NCBI GenBank assembly: GCA_031254315.1
Contig: JAIRUQ010000015.1
Location: 27,868-91,867 of the forward strand
Origin: Treponema sp.
GTDB lineage: Bacteria; Spirochaetota; Spirochaetia; Treponematales; Breznakiellaceae
DNA length: 64,000 nt
Direction: 5' to 3'
Part shown: positions 27,340 to 36,400 of the stretch, piece after piece
How the letters are laid out: every line of letters begins with the position of its first letter
Numbering within the stretch: position 1 is the stretch's first letter
The notes under the pieces: model-generated
Databases searched by the model: none
Seen by the model: the letters and a program-made list of their open reading frames with translations, nothing else
What the model was told of the DNA's origin: nothing
Translations under genes and position numbers: made by a program

Positions 27340-27369
27340 ATTATAACTTGAAAAAACAGGTTGTTGGAA
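27340..27369 (-). promoter_or_regulatory. Candidate promoter for the 483-aa membrane protein gene
   Basis: On the minus strand TTCCAA (27369-27364), 18 bp, TATAAT (27345-27340). Transcription would start inside or at the edge of the first hairpin of the array. Confidence 0.5.
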
Positions 27370-27437
27370 GCGGAAAAAAGTTTTACGCCATATGTGTAGA
27401 GAGTCGGCGGCGTGTTTATGCACTATGAATACACAAA

Positions 27438-27467
27438 AAAAAGCGGAAGCATTTGCTTCCGCTTTTT
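27438..27467 (-). terminator. Rho-independent terminator after the giant surface-protein operon
   Basis: A perfect 13-bp stem, AAAAAGCGGAAGC/GCTTCCGCTTTTT, with loop ATTT lies 24 bp past the stop of the 27491 gene. A T-run follows on both strands, so it could work in either direction. Confidence 0.85.
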
Positions 27468-27490
27468 AAATCTACTTTTTATAACTTTAA

Positions 27491-30400
27491 TTAATCGCTT
27501 TGAGCCGGCGGTATTACAGCGCTTGCTATGTCTAGGTTGCCGTGCTGACCGTCCCACATGTTGTTGTAAATTCCATCCCTTGTTTCAACTACCGTTGTCC
27601 TTCCGGGGAATACTGCATAATGTTCCTTACATGGAACCCATCCTTGGAAAAGGGCTTGGGTCTGCGTTGGAGCCTGAGTAACAACCGTACTAGCGGGCAA
27701 CGGACCATATAGAACATCGACATACGCAGGTACGTTAATACCCCATGTAACCCATATCCAAAGATAATCACCGTAATCAGTTGCGGAAATATTATTAACA
27801 ATATTGGCATTGGTACGGCTATAGGTTTGTCTATTATCAGTATTCAAACCAGCCGCATCAATAGGCGTTAAGAGCTTGATCTTCCTGTATTTAGACGGGT
27901 CACGGGCAAGCGGGAAATTCGGTGTTGTCGGATCACCAGATGTTGAATCTCCTCCGCGTATCCATATACGGTTAAGTATGTTGGCAGGTACTTTACCGTT
28001 ATTATTGTCGCTCCTATTGAGACGAACGTTATTACCTGCAGTATTTCCGTTTATGGTTTGTTTGTTATACACAAACACAGAACGGTATGCGGCTTCATAA
28101 GCATAAGATGACCATGTTCCGGTTCCTACCCGCGCTCTTGCCCTAATGTTAAATTCCTGTCCGCCTGTTAAATAATTTTCACTGCCGATATTAAAAGGAC
28201 TTGCGGTTCCCGTGGTTGCGTTTGTTGTCCAATTCGCCGCCATAGCCGCGTTGAAATTCAACCCCAAGGCTACCCAGTTTACGCTTGGATCAACTGTCGA
28301 GAAATTCCCCATTCCATTTACACCGCTCTGCGGACGCATTCTAACATTTTGATAGGATTGCCATGACCTATCGCCTGTATTTGGAAGATACCGCGTATAA
28401 TTAGCCGCGTTCCAAGCGCCTGGGGGATTGTTCTGTCCATTCCTCCAAATCAGATTACCGGCGCTGTCATCCTTACTCCTATAAGTATAGTCAATATTGG
28501 CTTCCGGGGTTCTGCTCTCAATCTTTACATTTGTTTGTAATGGTTGTCTTGCCTGACGGGTATTACCTGCTGAGGTTCCAAAATCTACAACACTGTCATC
28601 GCCTTTGTTGATCCTGATTACAGGCGGTTCAATACCGCTGTAAGTAATAGTGGTTGCGTTTGCTCCAGTTGTTGAAACAACATGAGGTACCTCCGGATTT
28701 GTAATTCCTCCGCTTGGTTTTCCTAAGGAGTCCTTTACAAAGCCTTTTGGTAGCGACCATTCATAGGTAGCGCCAAGAACAGGAAGAGAAGTTCCACCGG
28801 TTGTAGCGCCGTTAAGGTTTATGCGAAGAATACGAGGATCATTTCCGCTGTTTATAATAGTAACGCCCTGATCTTTTGCGCTATAAACAATAGCTTCGGC
28901 GGCGCGTAAGATAATCATTATCTGAGCCGCAGTGTAAGTTGTACCTCCAACAGTAACGGCTTCGGCGTTATTTGGGTTTATATTGTACTTTAAAACATAC
29001 TTGATAGTTGTATCGGATGTTAGAACATCACCGGCTCCGGCGGCTGTCGCTCCGTTACTTCCCTTTTCATAAAGGGCTTCCCCAATCGCCTGCCACTGAG
29101 CAATGGTCATAGTAATGGCTTTCGCATTAGTAAATGGAGAATTAGTAGCCCAAATATCCGTACGACTATTGAAGAGTTCCGCGAATCGCCTTTCTGTCAA
29201 TACTATTGGCATACGGTAGCCAGTCTCTGTTTGCATTATCATGAATTTATTTTCCGTATCGCCTCTGTAAATATCGCGGTCAAATGTAAATTGCAAATAA
29301 TTTCCGGAAGAATATTGTATACCGCTAGCCATATTTCTGTTAGTCAGATCAGGATAGCCCCTAAGAATTGTAATATTTTTCTGCATATTGAATCTGCCAG
29401 ACGAGCCTGTAACAGGAAGAGTAACCCAAGTATTTATATTTTGACCTTCGGCATCAGAAAAATTTCCTCCATTCCAAGAAATTGATGTAACATCCAGTTT
29501 AACTCCGTTAGCTGTATAGTCATCCTCACCCAATACATACCTAAAAGTCAACTTGGTTGAGTTGTCGCCGTTAACGTAGACTGCCCTTTTTTGTGGATTT
29601 GTATTTAACACAAGCTCAGGACTAGTCGCGGAAATTTTTACAGGTATGCGGAAATACATATCTATGTCAATAGAGGACTTACCTGAAACTCCATAACTGT
29701 AGACTCCGTCAGGATTAGCGGAACTGAGCCTTAAAAGAATTTCTCCCCTGTCAACTATGACACCGGCTATTTCGTCAGAATTATCTGAGCGATTTTTTGT
29801 TGTCTCTGCGGCATCAAACTGCCGCGCTACTATACGATATGTACCGTTAAGCGGAAGATCAATTGGGTCTGTCTTGAATTTAGAGTTTGCACTGGAGGTA
29901 ATATTACCCGAATACGTACTCCAACTGTAGGATGTAGGATCGGTGCTGTATTCCACAGTAACAAGATTACTTTCAAGCCCGTCAATAACAAAAGTAGCCT
30001 GACCGTAATATCTGCCCGCTCCAATGCCCGTAACTTCCGGCTTAAGCGGGTTTGTTGTATCAACTATTATGGCATTAATTTGGCTTACGGATGTTACAGT
30101 AGTCTCATCTGATAACGAATTTCCCGCTATGTCCGCGATACTGCCTCCGCTCAGGTTCAGTACATTTGCGGCAAGAGCATTGGTGTTCTGCCCAGCCGCT
30201 ACGTTATACAAGAAGGATAGACTGTTTTCTCCTACTGTATTTTGGAAAGTCGCTACTCCTCCACCGGAGTTCAGTGTTAGTATAGGATAGCCGGTTACCT
30301 TAATTGGTTCATTAAAAATCACCGTAATATAGATTGAACTGCCTATTCCGTATCCGCCGGGACGGGTCGCGGAGGAAGTAGTAATCTGACTGACGGTCGG

Positions 30401-33400
30401 GGCTTTCCTATCAATAAGTATGTTTTTTTGTCTGGCAAGCGACATAGCGTTATTTCTGTTAAGAACATTGAGTTTACCGGCTTCTTCCATAAATACTACT
30501 TTCGCGCCATCCGTTACAGCCACCCAGTCGCTCTGAACAAGACCTTCTATGTCATCTACATTCAGATTTCCAGTTGTGTCACCGCCATTTTCTTCAGTGT
30601 TGGTTGGCGGATTCTTAAATAAATCATAATTAAAACTGAGCCTTGTTGACCCGGCTCCGCTCTGATAAGAAGCTTCTCCACCGTTACTTAATTTCATTTT
30701 AAGCGTATTGCGAAGACCAATAAGAGCATTCTCAAAGGCAGTATCACCAGCAGTACCACTAGGATAATTGGCTCTATTAAGTGTTACGGCTTGGTTAAAG
30801 TCCATAAAGATTTCAATATAGCGGGTAGTCGAGCCTTCAGAAGGATATGTCGCCTTGCTACCGCCGTATGTACCATCTACAACAGAGCTTGAAATTCTTG
30901 TAAGGGTGGGGTTATTCGTTGTTATAGTAATCTGTCTTTCAGCCTGACCCGGATTCCCGGCAAGGTCTTGAAGGATTGAAGTTAAGAAGACCGTCGCGTC
31001 CTCATTTATAGTGATAAATTCATGTCTGTCTGTTTCCCAAGTACCGCCATCTGTAGTGCTTAAAATAAATTTAGAGTTGGGAACTACAAAATCAAATTGA
31101 TTTAGTTCTCCTTCCCATCGTACAACAGGTACGCCTCCCATGCGGGTAAGATGTCTGTTGGCAATAGTACTCCATTGTGTCATAGAATTATCTGACCAAG
31201 AGCCCTTAAGCCAAATTTTTGTTCCTGACGCGATTGAAGGTAACATCAGATTCCATTCCCATGGAATTCCAGCCGAAGTAGTAGTCGTATCTTCAATCCA
31301 AATTTCCAGAATCTGTATACTCGGTCTTACATTGTCGCCGCGTGTTGTAAATGAACGCGGACTTGATGAAAGCGCAGTACCATGTTCGTTATAGCTTAAT
31401 ACGCGGACATAAAACAGTTGATCGTCAAATGGATTCTGTCCGGCTCCGTTTCCTATGTTTAAGTCAGTAAAAATATTCAAATCCAGTGCAAATTTCCATT
31501 CTTCCTGAGACGATGGATTTTTATTCCCCTCGAAACCACTAAAATTAATTCTGGAAGCAGAAGGGGCGCTACCGGTACCGCTAACAGAGGCAACTTCCCA
31601 TATTTTATTTCCATAAGTATCTGTGATCACTTTGCTTCCATCTGCAGTTACTTGACCGCCTGTTCTCGCGGTCTCCCACACGGGGGCGTTTTGATCGGCA
31701 AAACGCGTAAGATTTTCAACATCAGAGGCAAGTTTTGGGTTGGTCCATGCGATAGTTACCCTGTCAACTCTTACATTATGCCCTTCATCAGTAGTGCTTG
31801 TACACGCATCATGATCTTCTACTTGCGCGATTCCGTTGATTGTAACCTTACCATTTGTATCGCCCCAAAGTATCTGTCCATCATTCGCAATTGATACGAT
31901 TGTAGGAGTGGAATTGCTTAAAATCGTAAAGTAGGCAATGTATGGGTCTCCTTCTTTTCCGTTTATATCAGTTACGGTTACAACAATTTTAAACGTACCT
32001 GTACCAAAACTAGATAAAGCCGTGAATGGCCAACGGAATCTTGTAGTTCTATCTCCATCTAGAGTGTCTAAAAGGAAATAATTAGGAGCTGTTTTCGGAA
32101 GAATCTCATTATAGTTTTCATCAACTCTGTAAACCTCCCGTTTTACAGACAAAACGCCGTCGTCATCATAAGCATAATTGCTTTGATCAATTCCGCCGCG
32201 CTGAATTGTCGGAATAGTTGCATTAGCAGGAGGCTTTTCACCTTCTCTTACCTTGTACCCAAAATTTATATGAGCGTAGGGTTTGTCGGCATCAGGCAAA
32301 TAAAATACCCAGCCTTTTGAATTGTATTCACGATTGCCATGAGTATCATCTACATAAGAAATAAACTGTATTGGCGTTACTGTACTACTCGGCAATAACG
32401 CGACAGAGGGCAATAATGTAATTGAATCGTCTACTTTTGTATAATTACCAAGACCTGAAAAATTTACAGAACTGCCGATAGTACCGGCGGTAAATGCTCC
32501 TGCCTGCGGAAGAAGCCCTCTGCTTTCCCATACACTGGAATCCCAAGTCCAATAAATTGTTTTTCCTGTTTTTTCTTGACCAATGTCAGTATAATCGCCA
32601 ATGTTATGAGGGTTTGACATCTCAAGTGTCAGTTTATACCCTTCATCATAGGGTGTAGATGGAGCAGGATAGTTTCCTTCGGGAAGTTCTATAAAATACG
32701 CTATGTCCTTAAAATCACTGACAAAATGCATACGGGAATTATAAGTACCTTCTGGATTGCCAAACGGATCAAAGATATACACCGAAGAATCGGGAGGTGT
32801 TGGATTGGAAAGCGAACTTCCGTCTAAACTGTTCTTTAACAGGGGAAGCCTTATTCTAAGGTTGGGCGCTTTGTTGTTAAAACGAACCTTCCATTTTTGG
32901 AATGAATTAGAATCATAATTACCGGCTGTATCCCACGCACTTACTGTAATTGTATACTCGCCTGTTTGCATTTGCTCCATTAATAACGGAAGACTCCAAT
33001 ATACCGTATCGTCTATTAAAGACCAAGACGGCGGAGGGACTAGATCATCACCTCCTACAAATTTCTCAGGATAGTCTGCGCTTGTATAACTTTTCCAAAG
33101 GTCCTGATCGCTTTCACGGAACTTCCAACCGCCTTCCCATTTCCATTCACGCCCCATTCTTACGGTAGAGAAATTCTCCTTATTGTAGTAATCAAGGGTT
33201 ATAGTCATAAGGGCAACAGTCGATACGCTACGCGCCGTTCCTTCAAGAGTAAAAACTTCATTAACGTCCGCATAGTTTTGACCTACAGTCCTCGCGGGAC
33301 CTGAAATAGTTACAACAGGACCTTTCATATTGATCCTGTGTCCAAGCCCGATATCGCATGTTAAAAGCGTCATAGAAGCCAAAACTAAAATTATAATCGC

Positions 33401-33415
33401 CAAAAATCGTTTCAT
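27491..33415 (-). CDS. Giant Ig-like surface lipoprotein A
   Basis: 1974 residues from ATG 33415 (AGGAGG site), not 33514 as in the ORF track. The N-terminus is a lipoprotein signal (MKRFLAIIILVLASMTLLTC, LLTC lipobox, Cys20). The body is a chain of beta-sandwich modules: bacterial Ig-like segments (VVTISGPARTVGQNYADVNE, LEGTARSVSTVALMTITLDYY) and repeats with a conserved ITVIFNEPIKVTGYPILTLNSGG pattern. The C-terminal 150 residues resemble those of the next gene upstream (YLWIWVTWGINV versus YIWITWEIVTD), so the two are paralogues. Such proteins are usually surface adhesins or matrix components. It is third in an operon of three and ends just before a strong terminator. The ligand is unknown. 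Confidence 0.85.
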   Translation of the reverse strand: MKRFLAIIILVLASMTLLTCDIGLGHRINMKGPVVTISGPARTVGQNYADVNEVFTLEGTARSVSTVALMTITLDYYNKENFSTVRMGREWKWEGGWKFRESDQDLWKSYTSADYPEKFVGGDDLVPPPSWSLIDDTVYWSLPLLMEQMQTGEYTITVSAWDTAGNYDSNSFQKWKVRFNNKAPNLRIRLPLLKNSLDGSSLSNPTPPDSSVYIFDPFGNPEGTYNSRMHFVSDFKDIAYFIELPEGNYPAPSTPYDEGYKLTLEMSNPHNIGDYTDIGQEKTGKTIYWTWDSSVWESRGLLPQAGAFTAGTIGSSVNFSGLGNYTKVDDSITLLPSVALLPSSTVTPIQFISYVDDTHGNREYNSKGWVFYLPDADKPYAHINFGYKVREGEKPPANATIPTIQRGGIDQSNYAYDDDGVLSVKREVYRVDENYNEILPKTAPNYFLLDTLDGDRTTRFRWPFTALSSFGTGTFKIVVTVTDINGKEGDPYIAYFTILSNSTPTIVSIANDGQILWGDTNGKVTINGIAQVEDHDACTSTTDEGHNVRVDRVTIAWTNPKLASDVENLTRFADQNAPVWETARTGGQVTADGSKVITDTYGNKIWEVASVSGTGSAPSASRINFSGFEGNKNPSSQEEWKFALDLNIFTDLNIGNGAGQNPFDDQLFYVRVLSYNEHGTALSSSPRSFTTRGDNVRPSIQILEIWIEDTTTTSAGIPWEWNLMLPSIASGTKIWLKGSWSDNSMTQWSTIANRHLTRMGGVPVVRWEGELNQFDFVVPNSKFILSTTDGGTWETDRHEFITINEDATVFLTSILQDLAGNPGQAERQITITTNNPTLTRISSSVVDGTYGGSKATYPSEGSTTRYIEIFMDFNQAVTLNRANYPSGTAGDTAFENALIGLRNTLKMKLSNGGEASYQSGAGSTRLSFNYDLFKNPPTNTEENGGDTTGNLNVDDIEGLVQSDWVAVTDGAKVVFMEEAGKLNVLNRNNAMSLARQKNILIDRKAPTVSQITTSSATRPGGYGIGSSIYITVIFNEPIKVTGYPILTLNSGGGVATFQNTVGENSLSFLYNVAAGQNTNALAANVLNLSGGSIADIAGNSLSDETTVTSVSQINAIIVDTTNPLKPEVTGIGAGRYYGQATFVIDGLESNLVTVEYSTDPTSYSWSTYSGNITSSANSKFKTDPIDLPLNGTYRIVARQFDAAETTKNRSDNSDEIAGVIVDRGEILLRLSSANPDGVYSYGVSGKSSIDIDMYFRIPVKISATSPELVLNTNPQKRAVYVNGDNSTKLTFRYVLGEDDYTANGVKLDVTSISWNGGNFSDAEGQNINTWVTLPVTGSSGRFNMQKNITILRGYPDLTNRNMASGIQYSSGNYLQFTFDRDIYRGDTENKFMIMQTETGYRMPIVLTERRFAELFNSRTDIWATNSPFTNAKAITMTIAQWQAIGEALYEKGSNGATAAGAGDVLTSDTTIKYVLKYNINPNNAEAVTVGGTTYTAAQIMIILRAAEAIVYSAKDQGVTIINSGNDPRILRINLNGATTGGTSLPVLGATYEWSLPKGFVKDSLGKPSGGITNPEVPHVVSTTGANATTITYSGIEPPVIRINKGDDSVVDFGTSAGNTRQARQPLQTNVKIESRTPEANIDYTYRSKDDSAGNLIWRNGQNNPPGAWNAANYTRYLPNTGDRSWQSYQNVRMRPQSGVNGMGNFSTVDPSVNWVALGLNFNAAMAANWTTNATTGTASPFNIGSENYLTGGQEFNIRARARVGTGTWSSYAYEAAYRSVFVYNKQTINGNTAGNNVRLNRSDNNNGKVPANILNRIWIRGGDSTSGDPTTPNFPLARDPSKYRKIKLLTPIDAAGLNTDNRQTYSRTNANIVNNISATDYGDYLWIWVTWGINVPAYVDVLYGPLPASTVVTQAPTQTQALFQGWVPCKEHYAVFPGRTTVVETRDGIYNNMWDGQHGNLDIASAVIPPAQSD

Positions 33416-33438
33416 ATCTTTCCTCCTAAATCCTTTTA

Positions 33439-36400
33439 TCACGGGTTGTAGAACTGTTGCTGATAACGGTAGATAATTCCGCCGTACGGAGCCGCAACGG
33501 AGTTTTGGTTCCACTGATCATTTGTATTAAACAAATAATTGCCTGCCCCAGTGCCTCTTATAAGTTTGCCCTTCTGATACCAGTCTGTAACAATTTCCCA
33601 AGTTATCCAGATATAGCAATTATTAGCGTTATCATAAGCGAGATCCGCCGTAGTACCGTTCAAACGGTAAGCAGTCTTTGAAAAATAATTATTAATCGCG
33701 CTGTCATTAGGGCTATTAATATCCGCATCCCTAAGCGGGAAACCCGCAACTACTGGAATAACCGGAAGATCAAATCCCTGTACTAAAAGACGGGCTACGT
33801 TAGTACCAGCCGTTTGGAATCTTGGTTGGCGGTAAATCAATGTAGTTTTATATACCCCTTCCATTCCGGCATAACCGTTAGTCGATTCAGGGGCTACTGA
33901 GACAGTCAACTGCGGACCCCGCGCATAGCTTCCTGTAGTAGTAACTTCGTTTTTACGGGCGACAGCTACAATATAATCACGCCGTCCTGTAAATAATGTT
34001 GTAGCTGTATTATTTGCGGCTGTATTAGAAGTTGTATCCCATGCGTCTCCAATATAGATAGAACCGTTCTGTCCATTTATAGCGGAACTTCCCCACTGCC
34101 TGCCTCTGCCAGTTCCGCCAAAGTTATTTCCTCCCAGATTCTGCCCCAAAGTTGTTAGGACATTCATTGAGAAAACGCCGTTGCTTAGTGTATGCGCAGG
34201 CGCTTGTGTTGACGCGCTCTGCCTGTTATTGGGAACTAACAATCTGCTAAAGAAGCTTTCATTATCTCGGTTAGCAGTAACTCCGACATCATCATTGCCA
34301 ATATCATTGTTCTGATAACCTGTATTAGCTAACGTTGACAGATTAAGACCTTCACCTGTGCCAAAGAAATCAGCACGGACATTCACAGTGCTAGTGAATG
34401 GATTTAACGGTGTTGTTCCGGCAAAATTAATTCTTGTTCTTACAGTATCATAGTATATTGTCGCGCCCGGAGTTTCACAGTCTATTCGCACCATTGTATC
34501 TATTGGCGGAATGCTTTGTACTCCGGCGGTACTAACAAAGCCCCTGTCAACATTTTCCTGTATTCCATTGTTGCCATCGTATGAGATTTTTTCCACACGG
34601 ACAACGGGGTTCTCCGTACCGCCTGACCAGAAACGGAAGTCTCCAGCCGCTACTCCTCCCACGAAAGAATTCCCCGCGTCATCAGTAAAAGCTCCATCTT
34701 CTACAAGCACTTCCCAAATACGTCCCTTTTGAAGGTCTGTTATTGGTACTGTAACTGTAGTCCTGTTAGCATTTAAAGTAACAGAAGGAACGTGAATTTC
34801 CTGCCATTTCCATTTAGCCGCGTTAAAGACTGTCCGTAAATTGGCTATGTTTTGTGTTTCGGTTGCGGTTCGTCCTTCGATTAACCCTGTGTTAAAGTTC
34901 AGTACCATTTTTGTTGTAGTATTAGGACGTGCGTTACCCTGTGTTCCGGTAGTAAGACCGTGTGTATTCTTTATATAAAAATTCTCTGTTCTATCTCGCC
35001 CTCTGCCCTGATCTCTAAGCGGCAATTCATTGCCGTCGGCGTTCTTTAGCCATCTCTGATACTGTTCTTTTACACCTGACTCGAAGCTGTAGTTATAAAG
35101 AGCGTCAAATTCATCGGTAGTAAGTATGGGTGGAATCGCCCATGTCCCATAAGGTCTAATCGTAATGTATTTTCCGGGAACCGGATTAACAGCTGTGTCG
35201 AAGGTAAGTGTAATACTATTTACGCCCTCTGCCAATAAACCGCCGTTATAATTTACGTTCTGACCGGCAGGACGCGCTGGAGTTGTACCTGTCAGTACAG
35301 GTCCGGCAGGACGTATACCAAATTCCGGACGAGCCATATTGAATGATGAGGCATTAGTTATAGGACGTCTGGTATCAGTTGGAGTGGCAGTGCCGGTGTA
35401 CGCAACCAGATCGTTGCCGTATTCATCTGTTACGCCGGTAAAGGATATTGCCGACAGTTTTATGTTTCTCATCGGGACAGTTAAACCTGTTTGGGGAACT
35501 GTCCAGTTAACGCATAGCATTGTAGAGCTTGCCGACTCGGTATATGCCAGCGTGTTTGTAATTGTCGCAGTTCCATTAAATGTCCCCTCTGTTCCCGTAA
35601 TTGTAAAAGTCGCCCTTGCCGGTGAATTAGTGGGATTATTAATATTAGTATTATTCGCCCCCTTAAGAACATCGGAGAAGTAGAATTTAAATGTCATTGC
35701 CGTCCCTCTGGGATACCAGCCATCGGGGAGGCTTACGTCTACACCTTGCAACTCAGGCGCACGTGAATTTATTATAACCTGCCTAGGTTGTGGAATATTA
35801 GAGCTGTTACCCGCCAGATCTACCTGCCATGCCGTTATCATAGATGTTGAAGGTTTATAAGTATCAAGATTCCTGTTATTTCTATCTGTATCTGAAAGAG
35901 TCGCTCTGCCTGACACGACTTGCGGATTAGTGCCGCCCGTAGTTGAATACCTAAGGTTTGTCTCCGTACCCGTTACGTTTAGGTAAACAGTGTTATTGTA
36001 AATAACAGGGTCTCCTGTAAGTCCTGTGGCTATGGCAGTGCCGCCGGTAGCCACTGTGAAAAACCCGACAGTCGGTGCAGGCGGCGTAGTTGTTTTTATA
36101 CGAGCTTGCTGGGCAGTATAATTTACATTGCCATCAGGATATGAAACGGTTGCCGCAGCTCCTGTACGGTTAGCCTCAGAAAGACTGCCTCCCAAACCAG
36201 TATAATTAATAATTTGATTGCCTACCGCGTCGGATATTGAACCTCCATTAGCGGTGATCCATACGCCATTATACGACGCCCATATAACTTGTTGGTTGTC
36301 TATAGTAGTAGGTTCACTCAATACTTTGGTAAAGTATATAACATACCTTCCGGCTTCCTGCACGACTCTGGAGAAAGACAATTCCACCCTGTTAGTGTTA

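Noticed and set aside
33416-33514. 33-residue extension of the 27491 lipoprotein gene
   Set aside because: It runs into the preceding gene and lacks a ribosome site; ATG 33415 has AGGAGG and begins the lipoprotein signal.
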